This document shows, piece after piece, positions 34,251 to 42,167 of a stretch of 64,000 nucleotides of DNA. The stretch is from Oscillospiraceae bacterium (GTDB lineage: Bacteria; Bacillota; Clostridia; Oscillospirales; Ruminococcaceae): NCBI GenBank assembly GCA_021203065.1, contig JAJQBX010000012.1:124001-188000 (forward strand). The letters run 5' to 3'. The position numbers were made by a program, and so were the translations under genes. The notes below the pieces were generated by a model, which was given only the letters and a program-made list of their open reading frames with translations, did no database searches and was not told the DNA's origin. Each line of letters begins with the position of its first letter. The stretch's first letter is position 1.

Positions 34251-37205
34251 ATGAAAGGATTCAAACGACTTCTGAGCGTCCTGCTTGCCGTCATCATGGC
34301 ATGCACGACCTTGTGCGTCACGAGCTTTGCGGCGACAACGTATTACGCTTCCGTATCGATAAACGGCGGCACAGCGACGAAATATACGACTATTGCAAAG
34401 GCTTTTGCCGCAATTGAGGATCTTTCAGAAAGCGATACAGCGGTAATAACGTTACTGCGTGATACATCTTATGCTGGAACTGCAAGCCTTACCCTCAGCG
34501 GCAACGTGACCTTTGATTTGGGGGGGTACACGCTCAAAGGCACCAAGGCTTCGATTGCTGGTGTTCTTGCGCTGGATGATGGAGCGGTCGCCGTTGTCAA
34601 GAACGGTACGATTACCAGCAATTCCTATTACGGAGTCATTTATGCATCCAAGCAGGGAACACTTACTCTTGAAGATCTTACCGTCAACAATACCGATACA
34701 TCCAGTACCGGTAAAGCGGCAAAGCGTTCGGCTGCTATCCTTATTGAAGACGGCAAGGGTGCTACTGTTACTGCTACAAACTGCACTTTCACCAATAAGA
34801 ATACATACGCTACCTATAGCGCACCGGTTGCAAGTGGTCCTTCCACCAGCACAGCTTCCTATGTAGCTGACTGCAACGTTACTCTGACCAACTGCACCAT
34901 TTCCGGTGTGGTATACAGCATGTACTTCTCAGGCGATGACAACGACGCTACAACTACTATAGTAACCGTCAACGGCACAGAAGATAAGTCCGTTTCCGGT
35001 ACTTTGAATATCGCCGCCAGCGGTGTTTCGTTTACTGTTTACGACGGCACTTATGACGATGAGAATGTGGCTAACTATGTCGCTACTGGGTATGAGATTA
35101 TTACACTGGGGACAACCTCTTGGAAAGTTGATCCCATTATAAGCGAAATCACTGTTGATGCGTCAACCGGCGGCTCGGTCGATGTAACTGTTGACGATGA
35201 GGAAGTCTCAGAGGTCGCTTATAGCGAGACCGTTACCATCACCGTCACTCCTGATACCGGCTATGAAATCACCACTCTGACCGTCACCGGCGACGTGAGC
35301 GAGGATGAGTATACCGTCACCACAAACACCGACGGCACTTATTCGTTCACCATGCCTGCTGAGGATGTTACTGTCACGGTGGAGTTTGCGCTGGTTGACT
35401 ACACCGTAACTATTGCTGAGTGCACGAATGGTTCGGCTTCGATATATGGATCTTCCACCACCGCTAATATGGGCGACTTTGTCGACATTATTACAAGTCC
35501 TAACACAGGTTATGAGGTTGACAGCGTAACTGCAGTAGGAGCGAGCGGAACTGCGGTTACGGTCACCAAGACCGCCTTGAACGGTTATCGCTTCACCATG
35601 CCTGCTGATGACGTTACCGTTACAGTTACTTTCAAGCTTGTTGATTACACTGTAACTGTTGCGGAAACTACTAATGGCACGGCTACAGTATCTAAGACAA
35701 CTGCCAACTACCAAGATGAAATTACTATCACTGTAACTCCTGCTGATGATTATGAGGTCAAGAAAGTAAGCGTTGACGCCAATTATCTCGTTGTTGTCAC
35801 CCCGAACACCGACGGCACTTATTCATTCACCATGCCTGCCGATAACGTCACAGTCAATGTCACTTTCAAGCTTATTGACCATGATGTAACTACTACAACT
35901 ACTTCAAATGGCTCGTACTCGACTGACGTCAGCACCGCCAACACCGGCGATACCGTTATAATCACCACTTCTCCCGACATCGGGTATGAGGTTGACACTA
36001 TAACCGTTACCGGAGCAGTGAGTGGGGATACGGTTACTGTTACTGCCGGTAGCAGTGGAACTTACACATTCACCATGCCGTCTGAGCAGGTCAGCATCAG
36101 CGTGACTTACAAGATGACTGACTATGAGGTAGCTGTTATTGAGACTGCCAATGGCGAAGTAAGCGTATCTTCGGACACTGCCAACTACGGCGACGTCGTC
36201 ACCATCACCGCTACTCCTGAGGCTGGCTACAAGGTCGGAACAGTTACTGTCAATGGCACTGAGATTTCCGGATTGACATTCACTATGCCGGCTGAGGATG
36301 TAGAGATTGAGGTTACATTTGTCCTTGATGATCTTGGACTGGTGACTGAAGCTGTCACCGGAGGAACGGTTGAGGTTTCTGAGAGCCTTGCAACCGCTCA
36401 GCTTGGCGATACCGTTACATTCACAGTAAGCGCAAGTGCGGGTTATACAGTAGCAGGCGTATCCATTTCCTATTACAACACAGCAACCGGTACGACAGAG
36501 TATATTACTGATTATACTTATGACAGCAGTACCGGAACCTACAGCTTCACAATGCCTGCATATGCAGTAAGCATCACGCCCTCATACAATGCAATCATCT
36601 ACACGACTTCTGAAACCGAGTCGGTGACTGTTGATCACGGCTATTACACCGTCAGCTCAACTACTGCAACTGTCGGTCAGACTGTATATATCTACACCTA
36701 TCCCGATACTGTCTACAGGGTAAGCTCAATCACTGTTGTTGATGAAAACGGCAACACCTACACGCCTTCTCTTGTCAGCAGTGGAGTCTACAGCTTCACG
36801 ATGCCTGCGAGCAACGTGACCATCAGCGTTATTTATGAGCAGTATGCGCCGAATGTGACCGGGATGATCTACGTCAATGAGCAGTATCATGGCTACTTCA
36901 TCGACGGACATCTGGTCTGCATCGAGCATACCGTTGACGAGAACGGCTACTGCACCGTCTGCAAGGAGTATATCGGCGTAGAGGCTGAGGAGACCGTCGC
37001 TGAGACTGAGATTGTCGAGGAGACCGTTGAGATTGAAGAGCCTGTCGAGGACACCGACACCGAAACCGAGGTTGATGAGACTGAGGAATTGGAGGTTTCG
37101 GACGTTGATTCCGAGCCCGAAACCAACCCGACAACCGGTCTTAGCCTTGCGCTTCTCCCAATGGCAATAGCAGTTGCGGGAGCGGCTTTTGGGAAGAGAA
37201 AGTAA
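34251..37205 (+). CDS. Large surface protein with seven FTMP-ending repeats and a sortase-like C-terminal signal
   Basis: The 984-aa secreted protein has a signal peptide (residues 1-27, cut after S-F-A-A). A right-handed beta-helix-like Thr/Ser-rich part follows (about 30-270). Then come seven divergent repeats of about 75 residues (about 290-835), each with P-x-x-G-Y-E-V and ending F-T-M-P-A-x-x-V, as in bacterial InlB-B-like repeats. A short H-L-V-C ... Y-C-T-V-C Cys module near 900, an acidic Thr/Glu stalk and N-P-T-T-G near 959 with a hydrophobic stretch and G-K-R-K tail complete it. The tail looks like a sortase signal of the NPxTG type. A role in adhesion or glycan contact is likely but unproven. 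No sortase gene is in the window. Confidence 0.85.
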   Translation: MKGFKRLLSVLLAVIMACTTLCVTSFAATTYYASVSINGGTATKYTTIAKAFAAIEDLSESDTAVITLLRDTSYAGTASLTLSGNVTFDLGGYTLKGTKASIAGVLALDDGAVAVVKNGTITSNSYYGVIYASKQGTLTLEDLTVNNTDTSSTGKAAKRSAAILIEDGKGATVTATNCTFTNKNTYATYSAPVASGPSTSTASYVADCNVTLTNCTISGVVYSMYFSGDDNDATTTIVTVNGTEDKSVSGTLNIAASGVSFTVYDGTYDDENVANYVATGYEIITLGTTSWKVDPIISEITVDASTGGSVDVTVDDEEVSEVAYSETVTITVTPDTGYEITTLTVTGDVSEDEYTVTTNTDGTYSFTMPAEDVTVTVEFALVDYTVTIAECTNGSASIYGSSTTANMGDFVDIITSPNTGYEVDSVTAVGASGTAVTVTKTALNGYRFTMPADDVTVTVTFKLVDYTVTVAETTNGTATVSKTTANYQDEITITVTPADDYEVKKVSVDANYLVVVTPNTDGTYSFTMPADNVTVNVTFKLIDHDVTTTTTSNGSYSTDVSTANTGDTVIITTSPDIGYEVDTITVTGAVSGDTVTVTAGSSGTYTFTMPSEQVSISVTYKMTDYEVAVIETANGEVSVSSDTANYGDVVTITATPEAGYKVGTVTVNGTEISGLTFTMPAEDVEIEVTFVLDDLGLVTEAVTGGTVEVSESLATAQLGDTVTFTVSASAGYTVAGVSISYYNTATGTTEYITDYTYDSSTGTYSFTMPAYAVSITPSYNAIIYTTSETESVTVDHGYYTVSSTTATVGQTVYIYTYPDTVYRVSSITVVDENGNTYTPSLVSSGVYSFTMPASNVTISVIYEQYAPNVTGMIYVNEQYHGYFIDGHLVCIEHTVDENGYCTVCKEYIGVEAEETVAETEIVEETVEIEEPVEDTDTETEVDETEELEVSDVDSEPETNPTTGLSLALLPMAIAVAGAAFGKRK

Positions 37206-37217
37206 TTATTTTCTGCG

Positions 37218-37292
37218 GAGATGCGCCGACTGCGTCGGCGCACCCCTCAGTCAGCCCTGCGGGCTGCCAGCTCCCCTTAACAGGGGAGCCTT
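37218..37292. repeat. Palindromic repeat arm III
   Basis: GCGCCGACTGCGTCGGCGC, ACCCCTCAGTCAGCC, a CTGCGGG hairpin and AGCTCCCCTTAACAGGGGAGC with a following T-run. It is the reverse complement of the right arm of unit I. With TTTTT after it, it probably terminates the surface-protein transcript. Confidence 0.8.
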
Positions 37293-37300
37293 TTTGTGCC

Positions 37301-37329
37301 TTGACACAACACTTGATTTCTATTATAAT
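37301..37329 (+). promoter_or_regulatory. Sigma-A promoter of tatD
   Basis: TTGACA (37301-37306), 17-bp spacer, TATAAT (37324-37329), both consensus. The predicted leader (about 37336-37418) contains the hairpin and heptamer repeat copy 2. Confidence 0.85.
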
Positions 37330-37347
37330 ATCCATAGCATCTAAATT

Positions 37348-37400
37348 GTCGCCGAAAGGCGACACATTCATTGTACATTGTACATTGTACATTGTACATT
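37348..37400. repeat. Heptamer tandem repeat plus hairpin, copy 2 (inverted)
   Basis: A GTCGCC-GAAA-GGCGAC hairpin (37348-37363) is followed by four copies of ATTGTAC (37370-37397), the reverse complement arrangement of 28362-28413. It lies in the tatD leader, ending 18 bp before the ATG. Confidence 0.8.
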
Positions 37401-37418
37401 TAAACTCCGGAGGTATCT

Positions 37419-38225
37419 ATGCTCTCACACATCTTTGACACCCATTCCCACTATGACGACCCGAAGTTCGACGGCTTGCGGGACTATCTTATACCGGCTC
37501 TGTTTGAGCTCAGTATTTCTGGGATAATGCATGCGGCTACCGACATTAAATCCTCCGAATTCGGTGTAAAAATGGCTGAGAAATACCCGAGATACTACAC
37601 CGCCGTCGGGGTTCATCCGGAGAATCTTTATGACGCCAAGGACGGCTATATCGACCGTCTTAAGGAGCTTGCAGTCACCGGTCAGGCGAAAGCCATCGGT
37701 GAAATCGGGCTCGATTATCACTATGAGGGCTATGACCGGGAGGCGCAGATAAGGGCTTTCCGGGAACAGATAGAGCTTGCAAATTCACTTGACTTGCCGG
37801 TAATAGTCCACTGCCGTGACGCCACGGGGGACTGCATGGAGATTCTTAAGGCATTCAAGCCCAAGGGCGTCATGCACTGCTTCTCCGGCTCAGTGGAGAC
37901 GGCGAGGGAGGTAATCGATCTCGGCATGTATATCAGCTTCACCGGCGTCCTGACTTTCAGGAACGCAAAGAAGTCGGTAGAGGTTCTTAAGTCCATCCCG
38001 ATTGACAGATACTTGCTTGAAACCGATTGCCCCTACATGTCCCCCGAACCCCACCGTGGCAAGATATGCGACAGCGCAATGATTATGTACACGGCAAGAA
38101 AAGCCGCAGAGATCTTAGGTGTGAGCTATGAGGATTTGGTTATGAGGACGGAAGAGAATGCACGGCGGCTGTTCCTTGGGGAGAACCCCTCAGTCTGCGC
38201 CTGCGGCGCAGCCAGCTCCCCTTGA
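37419..38225 (+). CDS. tatD: TatD-family metal-dependent DNase
   Basis: The 268-aa TIM-barrel hydrolase has D-T-H-S-H-Y (residues 7-12), G-V-H-P-E near 69, G-E-I-G-L-D-Y near 93, V-H-C-R-D near 130, H-C-F-S-G near 155 and L-E-T-D-C-P-Y near 205, which supply the metal ligands. TatD proteins are 3'-5' exonucleases acting in DNA repair and turnover. The last 13 codons (P-S-V-C-A-C-G-A-A-S-S-P) are read from a palindromic repeat copy, so the C-terminus was extended or replaced by the repeat. GGAGGT precedes the ATG. Confidence 0.93.
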   Translation: MLSHIFDTHSHYDDPKFDGLRDYLIPALFELSISGIMHAATDIKSSEFGVKMAEKYPRYYTAVGVHPENLYDAKDGYIDRLKELAVTGQAKAIGEIGLDYHYEGYDREAQIRAFREQIELANSLDLPVIVHCRDATGDCMEILKAFKPKGVMHCFSGSVETAREVIDLGMYISFTGVLTFRNAKKSVEVLKSIPIDRYLLETDCPYMSPEPHRGKICDSAMIMYTARKAAEILGVSYEDLVMRTEENARRLFLGENPSVCACGAASSP

Positions 38226-38235
38226 CAGGGGAGCC
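38185..38235. repeat. Palindromic repeat arm IV, overlapping the end of tatD
   Basis: ACCCCTCAGTCTGCGCC, a GCGCCTGCGGCGC hairpin and AGCTCCCCTTGACAGGGGAGC. It is colinear with arm III. The tatD stop (TGA 38223-38225) lies inside its GGGGAGC hairpin. Confidence 0.85.
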
Positions 38236-38271
38236 AATTCGATTAGTGGCGACATTTCTTAATATCTAGGC

Positions 38272-38300
38272 TTGACAAACGCCCCGAAATATGATATTGT
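38272..38300 (+). promoter_or_regulatory. Sigma-A promoter of the ACT-domain gene
   Basis: TTGACA (38272-38277), 17-bp spacer, TATTGT (38295-38300). The start near 38307 is followed by GAGTAC-AGTT-GTACTC (38310-38325), an inverted repeat that may be an operator. Confidence 0.7.
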
Positions 38301-38359
38301 ATTCATGCTGAGTACAGTTGTACTCACTACGTGAACTACTGCGGGAGAAGGTGATTATT

Positions 38360-38797
38360 GTGGACGAAAAATATGTCGTTGTCAGGGCTGATGTCCTGCC
38401 GGATGTAATCTTAAAGGTAATAGAGGCAAAGAAGCTTCTCGCTACCGGCGAATGCAAATCCTCATCCGAGGCTTGCCAAGCTGCCGGCATTTCGAGGAGT
38501 GCTTTCTATAAATACAAGGATTCGGCGTTCATGTACAGCGACGGCTTCGGCTCCCGTATCGTCACCTATTATCTCACCCTGTGCGACAGGGCAGGAGTTT
38601 TCAGTGAAGTGCTCCGCTGTCTCTACAGCCACGGCGCAAATATCTTGACCATGAATCAGAACATCCCCATAGACTCCGCCGCCACCGCCACCGTCACCGT
38701 CCGTTTCGACGACGGCGACTATAACGCCGCCTCAATCTGCGAGGAGCTTTCCGGAATTGACGGAGTGATTCGAGCGGGGACATCTTATGGACGATAG
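38360..38797 (+). CDS. pheB: ACT-domain protein, PheB/UPF0735 family
   Basis: The 145-aa protein has an N-terminal helix-turn-helix-like part (S-S-E-A-C-Q-A-A-G-I-S-R-S-A-F-Y-K-Y-K near residues 40-58) and a C-terminal ACT domain (about 70-145; L-C-D-R-A-G-V-F-S-E-V-L). ACT domains bind amino acids. PheB-like proteins in clostridia sit next to homoserine dehydrogenase, as here (216 bp, with a repeat unit between), so an amino-acid-sensing regulatory role is likely. The GTG at 38360 follows GAGAAGGTG and gives the usual family start (M-D-E-K-Y). Confidence 0.85.
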   Translation: MDEKYVVVRADVLPDVILKVIEAKKLLATGECKSSSEACQAAGISRSAFYKYKDSAFMYSDGFGSRIVTYYLTLCDRAGVFSEVLRCLYSHGANILTMNQNIPIDSAATATVTVRFDDGDYNAASICEELSGIDGVIRAGTSYGR

Positions 38798-38800
38798 GAA

Positions 38801-38985
38801 TATGCGCCGACTTCGTCGGCGCACCCCTCCACCACCGACTTCGTCGGCGGTCCCCCTCCCCTTGACAGGGGAGGCAATAGCTATCCTATGCAAGAATTTA
38901 TGATAGGAGCAATTATGGCTCCCCTGTTAAGGGGAGCTGTCGCCGCAGGCGACTGAGGGGTTTGCGAGCCCGCAGGGCGAGCGTG
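38801..38985. repeat. Palindromic repeat unit V (two inverted arms)
   Basis: GCGCCGACTTCGTCGGCGC, ACCCCTCCACC, a CCGACTTCGTCGG hairpin, CCCCTCCCC...GGGGAGG, a centre beginning GCAATAG and ending ATTATGGCTCCCC, then GGGGAGCTGTCGCC, a hairpin and CTGAGGGGT. Its centre shares edges with that of unit II, which shows that the two arms move or are copied as one unit of about 180 bp. Confidence 0.85.
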
Positions 38986-39013
38986 CATATAACATATTTC
39001 GGAGGAAAGAATA

Positions 39014-40264
39014 ATGGCAGTTACACAGATTGCAGTAATGGGTTTCGGAGTCGTTGGCTCGGGAACTGTTGAGCTTTTTTATCAGAATAAGGACGTCATC
39101 GAGAAGCGTTGCGGGCGGGAGCTTGATATAAAGTATATTCTCGATCTGAGGGATTTCCCGGGAAGCCCGTTCCAAGATAAATTTACAAAGAATTTCGACG
39201 ATATTCTCAACGACCCCGAGATAAAAGTGGTCGCCGAGGTCATGGGCGGAAAGACGTTTGCCTATGACTACACGAAGAGGCTTTTAAGCAAGGGTGTAAG
39301 CGTTGTGACCTCCAACAAAGAGCTTGTCGCTACCCACGGCGCAGAGCTTTTGAAGATTGCGAAAGCTAATAACTGCAACTACCTCTTCGAGGCGAGCGTT
39401 GGCGGAGGAATCCCCATCATCCGACCTCTTCACCAGTGCCTTGCCGCAAACCGTTTCAGCCGCATTGCAGGAATCCTCAACGGCACGACAAACTATATTT
39501 TGACAAAGATGATTTACGACCAGCGTTCGTTTGATCAGGCACTCGCTCAGGCTCAGCAGCTTGGCTATGCCGAGAAAGATCCGTCTGCCGATGTTGACGG
39601 TCACGACGCAACAAGAAAGCTCTGCATTTTGGGCTCACTTGCTTTCGGAAAGCATATCTATCCCGAATATGTCCACTGCTCCGGCATCCGTGAAATTACC
39701 CTTGACGATGTTGAGTACGCTGAAAGTGCGGGCTATGCCATCAAGCTCATCGGTCTTATCGAGAACACCGAGACCGGCATTGTTGCTACTGTCTGCCCGA
39801 GGCTCGTCAGCGTCAACAACCCTCTTTCGAGCGTCAACGACGTCTATAATGCCATCATGGTGACCGGCGATGCCGTCGGCGATTGCCTCTTCTATGGCAG
39901 GGGAGCAGGAAAGTTCCCGACCGCCTCTGCAGTTGTAGGCGATATAATCGATGCCGCCAAGCACGAGGGCAGGGATATAATTTCGCTGAACTGGGAGGAG
40001 AGCGAGGGGAGGGACTTCATCCGCCCCTACAAGACCGCCGAGGTCAGTATCTACGCCCGAATCCGCACTGAGAACCAAGACGCCGACAGCTTGAAGAGCG
40101 AGATAACCAACCTCTTCGGCTACGTCGACTTCATCCCCCGCAAGCAACGCTCCCAGCACGAGCTCGCATTCATCACCCCCACGATGGTTGAGAGTGAAAT
40201 TGACGAAAGGCTTAAGAAGCTTACAGAAGATTGCAAGCTGATGAAGAAGATAAGGCTACTCTGA
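39014..40264 (+). CDS. hom: Homoserine dehydrogenase
   Basis: The 416-aa enzyme reduces aspartate semialdehyde to homoserine, the branch point to threonine and methionine. The NAD(P) motif G-F-G-V-V-G-S-G (residues 10-17), V-T-S-N-K-E-L near 100, the catalytic signature near 150-220 (G-I-L-N-G-T-T-N-Y-I-L-T and P-S-A-D-V-D-G-H-D-A-x-R-K-L) and a C-terminal ACT domain (about 340-416) are present. It follows the PheB-like gene. AGGAAAG precedes the ATG. Aspartokinase, the first enzyme of the pathway, is encoded at 58925-60250. Confidence 0.95.
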   Translation: MAVTQIAVMGFGVVGSGTVELFYQNKDVIEKRCGRELDIKYILDLRDFPGSPFQDKFTKNFDDILNDPEIKVVAEVMGGKTFAYDYTKRLLSKGVSVVTSNKELVATHGAELLKIAKANNCNYLFEASVGGGIPIIRPLHQCLAANRFSRIAGILNGTTNYILTKMIYDQRSFDQALAQAQQLGYAEKDPSADVDGHDATRKLCILGSLAFGKHIYPEYVHCSGIREITLDDVEYAESAGYAIKLIGLIENTETGIVATVCPRLVSVNNPLSSVNDVYNAIMVTGDAVGDCLFYGRGAGKFPTASAVVGDIIDAAKHEGRDIISLNWEESEGRDFIRPYKTAEVSIYARIRTENQDADSLKSEITNLFGYVDFIPRKQRSQHELAFITPTMVESEIDERLKKLTEDCKLMKKIRLL

Positions 40265-40269
40265 TAATA

Positions 40270-40304
40270 AATCCCCAAGCCACACCGGTTTGGGGATTAA
40301 CTTT
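40270..40304 (+). terminator. Terminator hairpin, copy 1 (after hom)
   Basis: AATCCCCAA and TTGGGGATT pair around a CCGG-containing loop region, with a short T-rich stretch after. It is one of four near-identical copies in 40.2-43.5 kb. Confidence 0.85.
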
Positions 40305-40378
40305 TGTACAACCTCCACAATTTCTGCCGTAAAATCTGCGACAATATTCGACAAAAGAGCGAAAATGTGTCGATGGCG

Positions 40379-40408
40379 TTGACAAAACGCTCCCTTAAAG
40401 GTTAACAT
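40379..40408 (+). promoter_or_regulatory. Promoter of the first small-family gene
   Basis: TTGACA (40379-40384), 18-bp spacer, TAACAT (40403-40408). The downstream GAATCGAG and ATAAATTTC elements recur upstream of the third family member, so the upstream region is duplicated with the genes. Confidence 0.6.
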
Positions 40409-40472
40409 ATTTCTATCGATTCAAGAGTTTTTATAAGGGTGAATCGAGAATAAATTTCAGGGAGATGTATTT

Positions 40473-40613
40473 ATGAGAACTATAAAGCCGAATTGTGGCG
40501 GGAGCAAGACAACCCCCGACAGCACTGGGACAGTTTACTGCGGTGTCTGCGGAGCTAAAAACTACTACAAAAATCAGGTCTGCGTAAACTGCGGACATGT
40601 GCTGAACCACTGA
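40473..40613 (+). CDS. Mini zinc-ribbon protein, short paralogue of the next gene
   Basis: The 46-aa protein begins M-R-T-I-K-P-N-C-G-G, like the N-termini of the proteins at 40639 and 42168, then ends with a zinc ribbon (Y-C-G-V-C-G-A-K-N ... C-V-N-C-G-H-V-L) like the C-terminus of the 40639 protein. The TM region between them is absent, so it looks like an internal-deletion paralogue. CAGGGAGATG lies before the ATG. It is 25 bp upstream of the next gene and shares its transcript. Confidence 0.7.
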   Translation: MRTIKPNCGGSKTTPDSTGTVYCGVCGAKNYYKNQVCVNCGHVLNH

Positions 40614-40638
40614 ATACACCATAGAGGAGACATGCATA

Positions 40639-41208
40639 ATGAAACGTTTTAAACCAAATCACGGATATGAAGTCCAGACCATAGCGGACATAGTTTTCAA
40701 GATTTTTGCGGGAATTTCAATCGTCGAGGGCATTGCAATCTTTGGCATTGGCTGTGCCGCAAGCGATGGCGATTTTGGAGCGATCTTCGTGGGGCTGATA
40801 ATTGGAGTAATAATTGCCGGCATAGGATGCCTTGCCGCTTGGCTGGCAACACTGCTTCTTCGCACCTACGGCGAAATAGTCCAGTATACTGCTGAGAACG
40901 CCTCATACCTTGAGGATATTAACAATAAGCTTTCGCAGATAGTGCCCGACCAGACGCCCGCCAACGGGAAGAAAGCTTCCGCTCCTGCCATCGCCCCGAG
41001 AGTGACTCCAGCACCCGCTTCTCCGACGCCGACCCAAGCCCCCTCATCGTCAGGAGCATCAGGAACAACAGGAGCATCAGGAACGTCAGGAGGAACTCAC
41101 CTGACTTCCCACGCCAATTATGGCGTAGTTTACTGTGGAGCCTGCGGAGCCGCCAATCACTCCGCCAACACCAAATGCGTCATCTGCGGACGCCCATTGA
41201 GCCGTTAA
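40639..41208 (+). CDS. Two-TM protein with Pro/Ser/Gly linker and C-terminal zinc ribbon
   Basis: The family is not recognised. The 189-aa protein has M-K-R-F-K-P-N-H-G, two TM helices (about residues 15-42 and 47-73), L-L-L-R-T-Y-G-E-I-V-Q-Y-T-A-E-N-A-S-Y-L, a low-complexity linker rich in Ala, Pro, Ser, Gly and Thr (about 105-150), and a zinc ribbon (Y-C-G-A-C-G-A-A-N ... C-V-I-C-G-R-P-L). It is paralogous in its N-terminal half to the 42168 protein. AGGAGAC precedes the ATG. The ribbon is expected on the cytosolic side, perhaps as a binding site for a partner. Confidence 0.75.
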   Translation: MKRFKPNHGYEVQTIADIVFKIFAGISIVEGIAIFGIGCAASDGDFGAIFVGLIIGVIIAGIGCLAAWLATLLLRTYGEIVQYTAENASYLEDINNKLSQIVPDQTPANGKKASAPAIAPRVTPAPASPTPTQAPSSSGASGTTGASGTSGGTHLTSHANYGVVYCGACGAANHSANTKCVICGRPLSR

Positions 41209-41212
41209 AATC

Positions 41213-41241
41213 AATCCCCAAACCACATTGGTTTGGGGATT
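41213..41241. terminator. Terminator hairpin, copy 2 (between convergent genes)
   Basis: AATCCCCAAACC and GGTTTGGGGATT around a 5-nt loop. It lies between convergent stops at 41208 (+) and 41247 (-), so it can serve both strands. Confidence 0.85.
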
Positions 41242-41246
41242 ATACT

Positions 41247-41648
41247 TTACCACTGCAAAAACTCTGCCGCAGTCATAATTCTCGGGTACTTGATTCCGGA
41301 TTCTAAAAAGTCTTTATCTCCGGTCAGAATCACATCAGCGTCGGCACTGAGTGCTGCTCTCAGAATAGTTCGATCGTTTTTATCACGGATTTTCTGCTCG
41401 TCAAAGTCCTCTTCTTCCGGAACGGGAACGAGTTCAAGCGTCATTAAAGCCATTGACAAGAAACGTTCAAAATCAGCGATTTTCTTCGGAAATTTGCGAT
41501 TATAGATCCGTCTCATCTCGTCGACATTTTGCTCACAGACCATCCCGTGATTCGGATAGGTTACCGCCTTGAGATAGGCTTTGCATGGCGTGCCGTTCGG
41601 ATTAAGGGCGGCAGAAATGAGGATGTTCGTGTCGATAAGAACTTTCAT
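41247..41648 (-). CDS. PIN-domain toxin ribonuclease
   Basis: The 133-aa PIN protein has L-I-D-T-N-I-L (residues 4-10), E-M in the middle and a C-terminal D-x-x-D block (A-D-A-D-V-I-L-T-G-D-K-D-F, about 103-115), the acidic residues that hold Mg2+ in PIN RNases. Its antitoxin gene lies directly upstream; the ATG follows that stop with no gap. It matches the 'putative toxin, PIN family' group paired with AbrB-like antitoxins. Confidence 0.9.
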   Translation of the reverse strand: MKVLIDTNILISAALNPNGTPCKAYLKAVTYPNHGMVCEQNVDEMRRIYNRKFPKKIADFERFLSMALMTLELVPVPEEEDFDEQKIRDKNDRTILRAALSADADVILTGDKDFLESGIKYPRIMTAAEFLQW

Positions 41649-41921
41649 TTATGCCTTGCCCTCACTTCTGACTTCTTTGACGAGAGCAAGAATATCCTCT
41701 TCGGAGGTGAGACCGGCTTTTTCGGCTTCGCCTTGCATCTGAATCTGTAGCACCTGCATAGCATAGACGGCGGAATTCACCATCCGGACGGTGTTGCCCT
41801 CAACGATAAAAGTCACCCTGTCACCGTTGGAAACGCCCAAAACCTCCCGGACGTCCTTTGGAATAGTGACCTGTCCTTTTGACATGACCTTTGCATTATC
41901 GACAAACGCCTGATTTTCCAT
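41649..41921 (-). CDS. AbrB/MazE-type antitoxin
   Basis: The 90-aa protein has a SpoVT-AbrB swapped-hairpin DNA-binding domain (residues about 8-52): M-S-K-G-Q-V-T-I-P-K-D-V-R-E-V-L-G-V, G-D-R-V-T-F. The rest is an acidic helical toxin-binding tail. It should repress its own promoter, which carries a perfect inverted repeat over the transcription start. AAAGGAGG precedes the ATG. Confidence 0.9.
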   Translation of the reverse strand: MENQAFVDNAKVMSKGQVTIPKDVREVLGVSNGDRVTFIVEGNTVRMVNSAVYAMQVLQIQMQGEAEKAGLTSEEDILALVKEVRSEGKA

Positions 41922-41943
41922 ATAAAAGCCTCCTTTGTAGGAA

Positions 41944-41994
41944 AAGTAGGGTTTACCCTACTTATATTATACCTCATCACTGCCCGATTGTCAA
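41944..41994 (-). promoter_or_regulatory. Promoter and operator of the AbrB-PIN operon
   Basis: On the minus strand: TTGACA (complement of 41989-41994), 17-bp spacer, TATAAT (complement of 41966-41971). Directly downstream is AAGTAGGG-TTTA-CCCTACTT (41944-41963), a perfect 8-bp inverted repeat covering the start, the likely antitoxin operator. Confidence 0.85.
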
Positions 41995-42082
41995 CAGTTT
42001 TTAATTTTGTGCAAGTTATACAAATACTGTTGCGATTGTTATCTCGAAGATTAAGCATTTCGTTGAAAATTTGTTGAAAACA

Positions 42083-42111
42083 TTGACAAAAGGGGGTGCG
42101 GGGGGTAACAT
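42083..42111 (+). promoter_or_regulatory. Promoter of the third small-family gene
   Basis: TTGACA (42083-42088), 17-bp spacer, TAACAT (42106-42111), matching the arrangement at 40379-40408, including GAATCGAG and TTTC-GGGGAG further down. The rest of 41995-42082 shows nothing else. Confidence 0.6.
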
Positions 42112-42167
42112 GTTTGTGCCGGTTTGTATATTGTATGAATCGAGTATAATTTCGGGGAGCGATATGC

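Noticed and set aside
28362-37400. CRISPR-like arrays from the heptamer repeats
   Set aside because: Units are 7 bp with no spacers, and no cas genes are present.
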